The notes: generated by a model not told the origin, from the letters alone. Positions 24,301 through 35,823 are shown, counted from the first letter of the stretch. The stretch: 64,000 nt of DNA from Litoditis marina (GCA_964036275.1 OZ038436.1:21851904-21915903); one strand, 5' to 3'. Translations and numbers: made by a program.

Positions 24301-27300
24301 TCCTGTAACGTCGATAATGATCAGAAACAATTAACTAACTAACTAAGAAAAGTAATTAACTATAACTAAGAATTAACTAAGAAAAGTAATTAACTATAAG
24401 TAATAAATACTAATTACTCAACTTTTTGCCTCAACAAAAAAAACACAAACAAAACCACAAAAAAATCAGTAAAAAACTTCATAACATTATGAAGATCAAA
24501 TCCGAAAAGTTAATTCAAAATCGTACTTCAATGTGGTCAGTCTGATCTCACTGAATTTTGAGCGTCATCTACAGTTTCTGCCGTGTATGCAGACCAAACT
24601 ACAACCACAATACAACTAGCACCTGAATATTCAGAGTGGATCCTTCCTTCGTCGACCAATATGGGTAGCACTTCTCTTTGTCCGATTCACTGAACTTGTC
24701 CGAGACGGAGACAATAATTTTGACAGTATCCTGAAAACAATAAAATCAAATTCAAGCTTTGACGCTTCAAAACTATATTATAGGGCTTGTTTCCGGAAAA
24801 AAAAACAGCTGCGTGGTTAGGGGTCCCTTCATATAGGATTTGTCAAACCGTTGTGGACACCGTACCATCGACTTTGTATGGGACGGGGTTTGGCGAGCGG
24901 CCAGTTCGTCTGCGTATACACACTCTCTCAACTGCTGGCAGATAATCAACGACCGCTCGCCCAGCACTCAGACAATTCCCAGCCAATTGGCCAGCCACTT
25001 TTTTATTGGCTGAACGAGAGAGTGTGCAGGTCAGAGAGACGCAGACTGTCTTAGCCTGTCTGCGCGTCATTGACCTGCATGCTCTCTCGTTTTTGTAGCT
25101 GGCCAATTGCAGAAAATTGGCGCTAATCGTTCCGAGCATCGCTCAATCAGTTGAACCCTTATGGGGAAAATGGCGACTTTACTGTCTGCGCGGGCACAAC
25201 GAGAAGATCATGGTTATCTATTGTGGGTACTGAACATTTATAGCCTACTCAACTATAATACTTTGATATATGCATTAACCGCCTACGAAAAAGAATGAAG
25301 AGGCCCTTATAGTTTCGTTCGCGTGTTTCACAGATCACACTGCATTTCGAATGATTTCAGTACTGCTCAAAAAATTACATATTCAATGACCCTACAATCG
25401 GAATATAGGCACCCCCCCCCCCCCCCCCCCCCCTGCAGTGAATTTTGAACAAATACACCAAACGAAAGGAGGATCATTCTCAATATATAGTTCTTAGTTA
25501 CCTATGTGGAATGAATGTTAAGGTTTCAAGGTTCCTACTAAGGTTTTTGTATTCTACCTGCCACACGTTTCTCCAGAAGCTGCAGTAGTTGTCCTTATTG
25601 GGTGCTTGCCAAATAATGTATTCGTCCCTCTCGCAATTCGCATACGTGGCAGGCACGTACTCCACATCTCCGTCTTGCACCTGAAACAACAAACAATGAA
25701 ACTACGGTTTTACATCTGAATAATAATAAGAAAAAAGGAGAGAATTATATCCAAGTTTATGCCATACGCAGTACTCATACTCAGTACATGAGTTCATTAC
25801 TTCACGATAATACATAGTACTTGTCATTTTTACATGATATATACTACAGTATTCACACTTTCGAACCAGTCCAGAAGTGTGTATTTCATACTTGTTTAAA
25901 TCTAGAAGTTGTGTTCAAAATACTACAATCTACATGTATCTTCAATCTACTAACAGATTCACAGCTGATGAGAGAGAGAAAACGAATATAGGGGGTGCAA
26001 AATTTATAGAAGGTTGGCTCTAGCAGGAATCGAACCTGCGAGCAAAAGCTTGTTGGCTGCGCGCTAACCACTGCGCTACAAGAGCTCATAACAGTTACGG
26101 TTTCGAATCAAAGTCATGTGTTCGTACACAGCGAAAACTGAGATATACAGTACCCTCCCCGCCCTCCCGCCTCTACGTTGGCGACGACTATAACGAACTC
26201 ACGACAGTCAGTTTGACCCTCTTCTTTTCGTGGATGGGCACCATGGCACGATTTTTGTCCTGAAACAATATCGATCAAAGTGGAAAAGTAAGAAAAAAAG
26301 AGAATCTATCAATCATAACACTTTTTTGTTAATTATTGGTAACTTTACTACTTCAACGTGACTAGGACTCTCAGTAGTATTAGGTTTAAATAGAATAAAT
26401 AAATAAAGAGATAATTCATCAATCTGCTTCGACTTGACAGGACATTTCAATAATAACTCAATAATAACAAACTGCTGTGTGATTATTCATAAATTATAAG
26501 CTTCACTGAAAAAAATATGTTCGGCAAAGTTTTGCAAGAAAATGATTTGCGAATTGCTTGTAATATGAATAGATGAACCCGAATTAAAATACAAGAAAAC
26601 CACATCATTCCGGTAACTTTCGATCATACTGTAATATTCGAAAAACGCAAAGAACCAGGTAAATTACAACAAATTAAAAATATAACTTTGTAAATAAATT
26701 TTAAACAAATAAATACATTTGAAATTTGAAATAAACAAATTTGTTATACAGACGAAAACGAACCTTGTTTTCTAGAAACCCAGGACATTGAATGCGGGTC
26801 CCCACAACGATTTGATCGTAGAGTTTGTTCTTGGGCCCCGGGCCCAATTTGTTCATGTGACTCACGAAGTCAGAGGGCTTGTCCCCATCCACACTGCCTG
26901 TCTGCAAAACGAATTATTCAGTCAGCTCGAGAGAGTTGCTCGCTATTGTAAAGAAGTACACTCTCATTGTGAACAGTTTCCTAACGCATCTGTTGAGGAC
27001 TATTATGTTTTCGTTGTTCCGCCTTACTTCAGAACTACCTTCATTATCAAGTACTATGAGTTGTACGACTACAAGATCATCCCTGCTTCTCGTATGAAAA
27101 ACCTTTATATGTGATATTTCTCTTTCTTCTCTCGTTTTCCATCAGCCGCATCAATATTTCTGAATCTCCCCAGATTTAATATCTCTCCATCCTCGGTATT
27201 TTAATTTTCTCTTTTACATAAGTTCATGTATAATCGTCATCATAACACGTTACAATTTGTTCTGCCATTTATATATGAGCAATAAATTATTATTATTATT

Positions 27301-28143
27301 AAAGAAGATACAGGGAAACCTGAAGTATCGCCCCCCACTGCAGTTGGGTCCCCCCCCCCCCCCCCCCCCCCCCCGTACCACTTCAACCCCCACCCCAGCG
27401 AAAACCTGAAAATCTAGGAGAGAGGAGGGGGGGGGGTCAATATTCAACTTCGAAATTAACTATTCACCCCCCACCTGAGTGGAACTTCAATGGTGGGGAG
27501 GGGGTCAAACTTCAACGAGTCCAGGTGATGAATTGAATTTTCAATTCAAGCGAATGTGTTGGCGCTGGGCAGAGTTCTGCCTTCCCCAAAAAACAGTAAA
27601 CCGTCCATGAAATGGCACAAAACACATATTGAATAGAATTATAACAATAGGAAGAGTTAAAATATTTTGGCTATCTGAAGGCCATGTATAGTTCCGGTCA
27701 TTCCCACTGAGACTTTGGCAGCGTGCCAATGAATTTTCCGGGCTCTTTTTCACCACCTTGGAGTTGTTTAAAAAACTGTATTTTCCTGTTATCGGTTGTT
27801 CAGTTTTACAAGAATACGTAAACAAAAAAGTTTTTGGACTACTCATGTTTGCTCTGAGAAATGCTCATCCGAAAATCTTGGCCCAATGCCAAGGAGTCTC
27901 AGTGGGAATGAAACGAACTATAGCCACGACGCAAGGTTTCTATAGGAAGGGACCAAATAATCGCAGTAGTTCAATTAGAAACAAATTTCGACCGAAAAGC
28001 AACGAGACATTCCTACAAACACCGTGAGATGTGGCAGCATACACCGTATAGCCGTATGTGGGAAAGACTCTACAGTATATTGTAGAAAAACGGACCGGAG
28101 CAATGGACTTGATGATAGAAGAGTTTCTTCGGGCCTTGCTCAT
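21392..28143 (-). CDS. Protein tyrosine phosphatase-fold pseudoenzyme
   Basis: Eleven exons join in frame to 350 aa: 28096-28143, 26764-26901, 26203-26259, 25558-25680, 24623-24730, 24186-24302, 23923-23973, 23403-23498, 22613-22680, 21937-22029, 21392-21545. The order follows a classical PTP domain: GFLENKDKNRA (KNRY loop, Tyr lost, about 58-67), YIIWQAPNKDNYCSFWRNVW (102-121), KCYPYW (near 142-147), WPD at 227-229, then PPVIIQGTDGVGR at 257-269 where active enzymes have HCSAGVGR. The catalytic Cys (263) is Gly and the His is Gln; the Arg is kept. It has an acidic insert at about 187-214 and no signal peptide or membrane segment. Family knowledge says such proteins act as phosphotyrosine binders or scaffolds (EGG-3/4/5 type in nematodes); that role is inference here. 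The start is the first ATG of exon 1 and the N-terminus is moderately certain. Confidence 0.88.
21510..21740. repeat. Triplicated 3' splice site region of the phosphatase last exon
   Basis: The motif AGACGGCTGGCAAGGGCACC...CGCAGTCTGAA, which is the start of exon 11 plus its acceptor, occurs at about 21516, 21609 and 21707. Copies are spaced by ATCAATATCAATCAATACTTG-type spacers. The outer two copies sit in the intron and keep TTCAG or a degenerate version, so they could act as alternative acceptors. Confidence 0.75.
23603..23812 (-). repeat. Dispersed element, copy without tRNA-like module
   Basis: On the minus strand it begins CTATAGTCGATGCCAACGG, continues GGTACTGTATATCTCACTTT and ATTTATAAATTTGGCAC, then CCGCTGTGCTTGTAGTTTGA, and ends GACTATAAT. 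The terminal TATAGTC/GACTATA may be short inverted repeats. Compared with 25985-26195 and 39967-40168 it lacks about 80 bp of tRNA-like sequence between ATGTGCTC and ATTTATAAAT. Confidence 0.65.
25412..25433. repeat. Poly(C) tract
   Basis: Run of 22 C in an intron of the phosphatase-like gene. Length may be unreliable in an assembly. Confidence 0.9.
25985..26195 (-). repeat. Dispersed element with tRNA-like module
   Basis: Same family as 39967-40168, on the minus strand inside the intron directly after exon 3 of the phosphatase-like gene. The tRNA-like part (26015-26087) has an A box TAGCGCAGTGGTTAGC and a B box GGTTCGATTCC with a perfect T-stem GCAGG/CCTGC. The acceptor stem has mismatches and the D-arm spacing does not give a clean cloverleaf. 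It is therefore a tRNA-derived repeat or pseudo-tRNA rather than a working tRNA gene. Confidence 0.75.
26905..27299 (+). mobile_element. Possible 5'-truncated non-LTR retroelement 3' end
   Basis: A frame ending at 27114 reads LFSQLERVARYCKEVHSHC ... IPASRMKNLYM and looks protein-like. It is followed by a pyrimidine-rich stretch and an (ATT)n tail at about 27285-27300, as in nematode LINE insertions. It sits in intron 1 of the phosphatase-like gene on the opposite strand. No reverse transcriptase motif is present in the piece, so the class is a guess. Confidence 0.35.
27300..27540. repeat. C/G-tract dispersed element, copy 1
   Basis: Contains GAAGTATCGCCCCCCACT, a poly(C) run, CACTTCAACCCCCACCC, AAAACCTGAAAATCTAGGAG, a poly(G) run and GGTCAAACTTCAACGAGT. 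The same blocks in the same order are at 61320-61695. Several runs of five or more G or C could form quadruplexes. Confidence 0.75.
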
Positions 28144-28204
28144 GAGTGATTGCTGCCGAACGAGAGCCCGAATCGAATGCGAATGAGCCACGGTCTAGAC
28201 TCTT

Positions 28205-28380
28205 TCCTGGGAAATTCCACGTTTTTCTGGGAAATTCCACGTTTTTCTGGGAAATTCCACGTTTTTTCTGGGAAATTCCACGTTTTCTGGGAAATTCCAC
28301 GTTTTTCTGGGAAATTCAACGTTTTTCTGAGAAATTCCACGATTTCCTGGATAACTTCTGGGTTTGCTCAAAAATTCCAC
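28205..28380. repeat. About 20-bp tandem repeat
   Basis: Eight to nine degenerate units of TTTTTCTGGGAAATTCCACG just upstream of the phosphatase-like start codon. Each unit contains a small palindrome TGGGAAATTCCA. Long open frames on both strands here are products of the repeat. Confidence 0.85.
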
Positions 28381-29129
28381 GTCTTACGCGTACCTGTTCA
28401 CTACAACTGGCAAACAGGTAAGAAAACTCGTCAACGGCCAACTCGGAAATTCAGAAATGCAAAACTGCACAAATACAGAGAAAATGAAATATATTTTGAT
28501 GACCTCCTGTACTGTCATCTCTTGAATTGCTCAGGCTTTCACGAAGTACTAGTTTTGCGAAGAAAAAACACAAAAAAATTTTTGAAACTGTTTTTGGAAA
28601 AACTGAGTACAACATTAAATTTTTCGTAGTTTTTCAAGTTTCTATCAGCACATTGTTTGAGTTTGCAGAAAATTCATTCGGTTACATCTCTGACCCTCCA
28701 CTGTAGAAAAAGAACAGTTCCATCTCGAATATTTGGTCTGGTTGAAGAGACTTTGACCAAAGTTCATCAATCTGTTTTGGTTGGCATCTGAAGCGGTCTA
28801 CATGAATGTCCCGGCACCGTCATCCAACTCTCAACTTAAAATAGCAACTAATATAGTTGTTCTTCAACCATAACTAAATAGGCATATTTATGATTATCTT
28901 TTACGGCAACTATTTAGCCGTGTGTTATTCATACAATTAGAACATTGATCACATTGTAGTATCCGTAGAGAAATGGGTCCGAAGAGTGAAACTAGGCATG
29001 GGTGATCTCATTATGAGCGCGTAACAGGGTCATAATACCCTTTCATCATCTAATTTTTTTTCTCCATTTCTCCAACCGGAGTGCCACATCCAACATTATA
29101 GAAATTCACGTGTTAAATCGCGAATAATT
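28381..29129. other. Intergenic, nothing recognised
   Basis: AT-rich sequence upstream of the phosphatase-like gene. No frame with splice sites or family resemblance was found on either strand. Confidence 0.5.
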
Positions 29130-29154
29130 CTATCTATCTATCTATCTATCTATT
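29130..29154. repeat. (CTAT)n microsatellite
   Basis: Six or so CTAT tetranucleotides directly before a fold-back repeat. Confidence 0.9.
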
Positions 29155-29214
29155 TACCAGCTCATGCGGTCCGCCATGAAGATACCGCGCAGTGGGATCG
29201 AACCATGGTGTTTC

Positions 29215-29560
29215 GAGTGCTCTGCGCCCACACGGTGAACTTCTTCCCGAACCGACTCTTCCCGAACCAAAATCGTACCGATTCTTCCCGAACCAGGTGG
29301 TTCGTTCAAAACCGAACCAAATTAAGGCTGACAAAGATGGAACCGAACCAATTCAACTGATAAATGCTGAACTTGGTCCGCTACGTAACGTTTATTAGGG
29401 TTTGGTTCGATTTTCATGTCGATTTGTACCCGAGTGGTTCGGTTGTTTGACCGAACCAACTGATTCGGGAAGAATCGGTTCGATTTTGGTTCAGGAAGAG
29501 TCGGTTCGCGAAGAAATTTCCCCGCGCACACAACCCATCGACCACTCGGCCCAAACACAT
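29215..29560. repeat. Fold-back element built on CGAACC
   Basis: The left half carries CCGAACCGACTCTTCCCGAA and CCGATTCTTCCCGAACCAG. The right half carries the complements TTCGGGAAGAATCGGTTCG and GGAAGAGTCGGTTCGCG. The outer parts (TGCGCCCACACGGTGAACTT and GTGCGCGGGGAAATTT read inward) are loosely matched inverted ends. No coding capacity; probably a non-autonomous DNA element. Confidence 0.7.
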
Positions 29561-29599
29561 AGTTTTTGCACACATAGTGAACTTATATAACACTCTGAT

Positions 29600-29952
29600 T
29601 AACACTGATGACTTGCATATGACTCTGATGACTTGATTGTATAACGCTTTTTTTTAATTCCCTCGCTTTACTGTTTCGCATGAGTCGTATCCCTGCGGGA
29701 CGTAACAGCAGAGTAAGACAGAGGTTGGAATGAAAAGGCCAAGATCTCGCGGTGTAAATCGTTGTTTGTTGCTCAACTTTGTACAATTAGTCTTTTCTCT
29801 GATGTGTCTTTTACGTATCTTGTCAGTTAATAAGTTTTACTCATACTTTATCAAAACGCGTCATAGCTATTTTTTGTGCATGTTCATATACTTCGATTTT
29901 GTTCATGTCGGCAACCCTATGCGAATGAACTTTATATTATTATTATTATGCT
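29600..29952 (+). mobile_element. Possible retroelement tail ending in (ATT)n
   Basis: A T-rich stretch ends GAACTTTATATTATTATTATT, like the tail at 27285-27300. No protein motif is recognisable. A minus-strand frame just to its right (about 29960-30075) reads GGMCAEGTETEFVGGDADGS and could be an exon relic; I do not recognise it. Confidence 0.25.
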
Positions 29953-30234
29953 CTAGCATACGCACTCTGAGAAGCGGTTTTCGTCAACATCTCGGCCTTC
30001 ATAGACCCATCTGCGTCGCCTCCAACAAATTCTGTTTCTGTGCCTTCTGCACACATACCGCCAGGATTAGTGTTACGAATTAGTGCGCAAAACAAAGAGA
30101 CGCAGGATTGGATGAAAGAGCCTGGTTGTTCTGGCATACGTACTGACAAGGAAGGTACCCCGGGCTACGCCCGGGTCCCTCCCTTGATGAGTCTAGGTCG
30201 GTGATTGCGTCGAGATGTTTCTTCCTTTTGACGT

Positions 30235-31770
30235 CTTCGAAAGTTCTCTTCAACATAGAGCGCGGTAGTTGTCCTTGACATAGAACGCGGTACTCCTCTT
30301 TAACATAGAGCGCGGTAGTTCTTTAACGTCTTCGAAAGTTCTCTTTAACATAGAGCGCGGTAGTTCTTTAACGTCTTCGAAAGTTCTCTTTAACATAGGG
30401 CGCGGTAGTTATCCTTAACATAGAGCGCGGTACTCCTCTTTAACATAGAGCGCGGTAGTTCTTTAACGTCTTCGAAAGTTCTCTTTAACATAGAGCGCGG
30501 TAGTTATCCTTAACTTAGATCGCGGTAGTTTTCCTTAACATTGCGCGCGGTAGTTCTCCTCAGAACAGATCGCGAAAGTTTTTCTCAACATAGAGCATGG
30601 TAGTTCTCCTTAACATATAGCGCGGTTGTTCTCCTTAACATAGAGCGCGGAAGTTCTCCTCAGAACAGATCGCGAAAGTTTTTCTCAACATAGAGCATGG
30701 TAGTTCTCCTTAACATATAGCGCGGTTGTTCTCCTTAACATAGAGCGCGGTACTCCTCTTTAACATAGAGCGCGGTAGTTCTTTAACGTCTTCGAGAGTT
30801 CTCTTTAACATAGAGCGCGGTAGTTCTTTAACGTCTTCGAAAGTTCTCTTTAACATAGGGCGCGGTAGTTATCCTTAACATAGAGCGCGGTACTCCTCTT
30901 TAACATAGAGCGCGGTAGTTCTTTAACGTCTTCGAAAGTTCTCTTTAACATAGAGCGCGGTAGTTATCCTTAACTTAGATCGCGGTAGTTTTCCTTAACA
31001 TTGCGCGCGGTAGTTCTCCTCAGAACAGATCGCGAAAGTTTTTCTCAACATAGAGCATGGTAGTTCTCCTTAACATATAGCGCGGTTGTTCTCCTTAACA
31101 TAGAGCGCGGAAGTTCTCCTCAGAACAGATCGCGAAAGTTTTTCTCAACATAGAGCATGGTAGTTCTCCTTAACATATAGCGCGGTTGTTCTCCTTAACA
31201 TAGAGCGCGGTACTCCTCTTTAACATAGAGCGCGGTAGTTCTTTAACGTCTTCGAGAGTTCTCTTTAACATAGAGCGCGGTAGTTCTTTAACGTCTTCGA
31301 AAGTTCTCTTTAACATAGGGCGCGGTAGTTATCCTTAACATAGAGCGCGGTACTCCTCTTTAACATAGAGCGCGGTAGTTCTTTAACGTCTTCGAAAGTT
31401 CTCTTTAACATAGAGCGCGGTAGTTATCCTTAACTTAGATCACGGTAGTTTTCCTTAACATTGCGCGCGGTAGTTCTCCTCAGAACAGATCGCGAAAGTT
31501 TTTCTCAACATAGAGCATGGTAGTTCTCCTTAACATATAGCGCGGTTGTTCTCCTTAACATAGAGCGCGGAAGTTCTCCTCAGAACAGATCGCGAAAGTT
31601 TTTCTCAACATAGAGCATGGTAGTTCTCCTTAACATATAGCGCGGTTGTTCTCCTTAACATAGAGCGCGGTACTCCTCTTTAACATAGAGCGCGGTAGTT
31701 TTCCTTAACATAGAGCGCGGTAGTTCTCCTATAGGATAAAGCGTGGTAGTTCTCCTTATAGGATATTTCT
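30235..31770. repeat. TAACATAGAGCGCGG satellite with 460-bp higher-order period
   Basis: Basic units of about 28-32 bp (CTCCTTAACATAGAGCGCGGTAGTT and variants) are arranged in a higher-order unit. The diagnostic variant CAGAACAGATCGCGAAAGTT occurs in pairs at 30561/30661, 31021/31121 and 31481/31581, which gives a 460-bp period. GGCATACGTACTGA is present on both flanks (about 30133 and 31781). No coding potential seen. Confidence 0.93.
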
Positions 31771-31978
31771 GGCTAGTTTTGGCATACGTACTGATCCTCT
31801 GAGAAACGAAGAGTGATTTCACAGCTGTGAAACTACCTCAGAATGGCATCACGTGAAACGTGTAAAACTCTTCAGAGTTTGGTCCCTAGAGATTACCGAC
31901 AAAGGTGATACTTGATCTTATCACGTTTCCCGAGATTATTTTGTTAACTCGTTTTAGTCTCATCATAATCAAAGAAGA

Positions 31979-31984
31979 TTTATT
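31979..31984 (-). terminator. Poly(A) signal of the sarcoglycan gene
   Basis: AATAAA on the minus strand 17 bp after the TAA stop at 32002-32004. Confidence 0.7.
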
Positions 31985-32001
31985 CATATTCAATAACAAT
32001 A

Positions 32002-35000
32002 TTAATTACACGTGTTTCTGTCTGCTCTACAGTCGGCACCCTGAACTGCCAGAAACAATCGGCCATTCTGACAGGCGCACAGTTGCATTTGGGGAGTTCC
32101 CCGACCCACACTCCTCGGCAGACCCTCCACGTACACATTAGGGGACTCTAGACGAACTTCACCCTTGAATAAATCTCGTAAACAACAATTAAAACAAAAC
32201 TAAGTCACCTGTAGGCTGAAGCTAGTATTAAATGTAGATGTATGATGCCTAATAGTTGAAAAGCTAGAATCAAAATGTTCTACGCTGGTGCCGCCTTCAA
32301 CCCAGGTACGCCGTTCCCACGGAGATTTTAGCAGCGTGCAATGAAACTCCAAATGTATATATGTATCATAGAGAAAACAGGTTTCCGAAAAAACAAATTA
32401 ATCCACGTACTATAAGAAAGGTTAACTGCCGCTGAGCAGAACCGCTTATACCGTTTCGGAAAACATTAACTTAGTGAAAAGCCGCCTGGAAATGTTGTTG
32501 GCAAGTTGCCGAGGTGTCAATGGGAACGATTAAGACTATACGGTAACCAATGACTCATTAGAAATTGCATGATGTTTCGGGAGATATTTTTGAAGTCTTT
32601 TTGAGCCACGCACAATTTTCCAGTGGAACAGGGGATAGTAGAAGAAAACAAGGATCTATCTGTCTTGTGATATTTGGCACTAGTACAGAGCGGAGATACA
32701 TCTCAGAAAAATCAGGATGTGCGAGGTTGTGAATACTGCTAAACGAACTACATTGAAAGAAACGGCTTGATACCTGTTTTGACGACAGTGTGACGTCGAG
32801 CAGCGCGTTGACATTCACCTCTCCGGCACTCGTCAGCAGCTCAATGTCCTGCGCGGCATCCACCGAGACACTTCGAGTAGGCGACTCGAGTCTGAAAATG
32901 GACAATTAAGACATTGAGTTTATTGAACAGAATAGAATATTCGCGATTCAACGTGACTTTCCACGTGATATGACTCGTGGTTTTTCATGTCCTCCAACAA
33001 TTCAAATCGAGATTGATTCTATAATATGCTGACTCCTCAACGATACATTGCTCTGCTCCTATATCGCACCCCAACCCCAGTGTAGCAAAACCGTACGCAA
33101 CAAGAGAGACGCAGGATGGCATGGGGATATTGGAATACAGACGAAAATCAGTTACCTGAGGGGCGTGTCTGGCTCTGGTCGCACGTATGCTGTCTGAATT
33201 GCTCCCTCGAAAACACTCCCACCGTCATCTGAAGTAACGAAGTAAATGATGAAACATTTACCGTCGTGATGAGATCTTCAAAAAACTTAAACAATCAAAC
33301 GTTTAGAGGAGACCGGAACACAACTTGAGCAGAGGTTTTGTTCCGGGCTGCTTTTACTGTATTGATATCAGAGAGCACTAATTACTCGTATATTAGTTTG
33401 ATCAGTCCACGTGACATTGACATGACAATGCCGCGCGACCCGCAACGCGTCCAATCAAAAGTAGGATATAGCAGCTTTACGAGAAACCATGTTGCTCTCC
33501 GGTCTCCTTTAATCCAAATTGGATAAGTATAATTTGGCAGCTTCAGGGAGGAATTCGTAATTTGTATGACTGACTTTCACTCCATCACATTGCGCATATC
33601 TTGACTGAACTTAGAGTTAAGTTACAGGAGAGTTACGTCAGTACTATAAATTAAAATTCTTACCGAGTATACGTAGATTCTCCAATTTCAGGCCTATCTC
33701 TTGCGAGTCAGCAAAGAATAGTAGTTTATTTTGTCGATCAGTAACCTGTAAGTATGAACTAAGACTAATAGAAATGTTCCTTAAACACATATCAAAGTGT
33801 AAAATAATTCAAATTTTCCATAACATTATATAAGCGTAGCTAAAATACATGCAGTTCACTTCATGAGTATCTTACTCACAGAAGTTTTTTCTCTGTGGTG
33901 AATTCTTACAGTATGAAATGACAATTTCCCGTGTGAAGGTTTCTAAGCAATTGTGAGATTTTTTTTGCATTCCATCTGTAGCTTTTTTGCAAGACCAACA
34001 AAAACACTCTTGAGCCGACGTTTTCAATAGAATAAATAACACGAGAAAAGTTCATACATAGTATGTGACAGAATCTTTGTTGTAGTTCGATCTTTAAAAA
34101 CGCCCTTGTTCACGATTTTCGTCAGTGAAACGACAGGATCAAACTACAAACACAGCGAAGTGGGTGGAAAGAGCGAATCCCATAGAAATGAGAAGGACTA
34201 CACCTCAAATCGGTCGCACACCGCTGATGCCTTCCCGTTTTCTCCAATTGACAGCTTGGCAGCTACATGACCACTGCTGTTCCTGGCATGCATATTGATT
34301 CCGCGGAATGAATCAATCGAAAGAGCCTCGTCCTAGAAACAACTTCATGTATACGGTATAATTCGTATTTTGATCTGATCACAAGCCTAGTTCCCTTTCT
34401 GCATCTCTCCTCTTATGAATAGTTTGCAGAACTTGTATTAGGCGCGATGTTCGAGCAAGGAAACGTGTTTGGAATATTCCCGTACAGGGCCGCATTAAAA
34501 AAAATATATCCATCGAGTTTGGTCAAAATAAAAACTAACATGCACATATTCGCTTTGATGTGTTGTATTGGTAACTTTGAAATATGAAGTACTGTGAATG
34601 TACGATCCTGGCAACAAATTTGAACAATGGTGTTGGGGTCTCACTGTTTTTGAACTGGCAAAAAACCATCTACAATTCAACTCAATAGGTCGGACTTTTA
34701 GCGAAACTTGAATAAGAAGGTTGTATGAGATAAAAAAGCAATTCCTATTGAAACTTTGATAAGGATCTGATTTTGCTTGGGAAGGCGGTCCTGAATAGTA
34801 TTTCGTATTCGAAAATTTGCTTGTATGTTCTCACCCTGGCCGTACTGAGATGTGAGAAATGGACGGGTTTGTCGAACTGTGCCCGCCCGTGGACTCTTAT
34901 TCCATCCTCTTCTATCTTCAACGCTCCCATTCCATCCTGCGACATTAGAGTTACTGACAATCTCTCTGATGTAACTTATTCTTCTAGGTACGATAGATTC

Positions 35001-35823
35001 AAGTACAGTTTTGAGATGATACTATGCTATTTATAACCGTAGTGTTCAAACCGCACATAAAGCAAGAAGTTTGAGAGAACACCATGGGATACCATGTGTC
35101 GAGTACATAAATGTCTTGAACAATGAAAAAACTGTGTACTGTACTAACTTATCACTAACCGTGGAGAAGTCGAGAACTGACATAATCCAGGCCGTGAGAG
35201 CCAAATTGAGTACAATGACAATAGTGAGGACAAGAATGAATATGTACAGACATCGCTTCCGCCAGCCGTATATTCCTACTCTGAAAAAGTTGAGATAGAA
35301 AAAATATGTACGTCAAAACAATGTTTGTGTTGTTTTTGGGTGTAAAAGTTCGTGACCATTTAATTCACTTCTTCACCGAATATGAATGCTGTCCACGTTT
35401 CAGAAAAGAACATCAGCTCTCCAACATACACAGCCCATCTTAAATCAATTGAGAAGCCCGATATGCAAAAGATGAAACTAAAGAATATGAATATTGAAGA
35501 AAAGAAGGTGGTACGTTTCGCCTCTACCCCAAACCGTTTTGAGGATCTTGAAAAATTGAGTAAGTTTCATATTTCTGTAAAAAAGGAACAACAACACTAC
35601 TAATTTATCTTACCCACCTATAAATATCGGCATCGGGTGGTGGTTTGACAGAGGAGTGTACCACGGTGGTATGGGCCTGTGGGTAGGTGGGATAGGGAAT
35701 GTTGGTCATACTGGGGTACGTGGTGGGAGCCTGGGACTGCCCCCGGGGTGGTCCCTCCATTACGGAACCCCCACGGGACCAGACGGGGTCCTCGTTCATA
35801 CCGTACACTGGGTACCGCGACAT
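32002..35823 (-). CDS. sgn-1: Gamma/delta-type sarcoglycan
   Basis: This is a type II membrane protein of the sarcolemma and part of the sarcoglycan complex that stabilises dystrophin-associated proteins in muscle. Eight exons join in frame to 330 aa: 35618-35823, 35160-35280, 34835-34936, 34204-34332, 33664-33745, 33156-33228, 32774-32891, 32002-32163. Residues 1-69 are a Pro/Tyr-rich cytoplasmic tail. [14 protein letters not shown] then a membrane segment (about 81-101) match the delta-sarcoglycan signature almost exactly. [20 protein letters not shown] and a C-terminal cluster of four Cys (306, 308, 322, 329; [10 protein letters not shown]) follow as in the family. Human delta-sarcoglycan is about 290 aa; the extra length is in the tail. 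The ATG lies behind TTTTAG, possibly a trans-splice acceptor. The last acceptor (TTATTCAAG) is weak but gives the right frame. Confidence 0.95.
35404..35559 (+). other. Candidate antisense exon in sarcoglycan intron 1
   Basis: TTTCAG before 35404 and a strong donor GTAAGT after 35559 bracket an open plus-strand frame ([19 protein letters not shown] ... [17 protein letters not shown]) of 52 codons. Composition is protein-like. No partner exon was found on the plus strand within several hundred bases, and no family was recognised. It may be a relic or chance. Confidence 0.25.

Noticed and set aside
26015..26087. Functional tRNA gene
   Set aside because: A and B boxes are present but the acceptor stem mismatches and the D-arm spacing fail a cloverleaf; the unit is part of a dispersed repeat.
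27250..27447. Glycine-rich minus frame
   Set aside because: Produced by the poly(C) run in the dispersed C/G element.
28150..28629. 159-codon plus frame and its minus-strand counterparts
   Set aside because: Generated by the ~20-bp tandem repeat; amino-acid sequence is a repeating WEIPRF/GKFHVF pattern.
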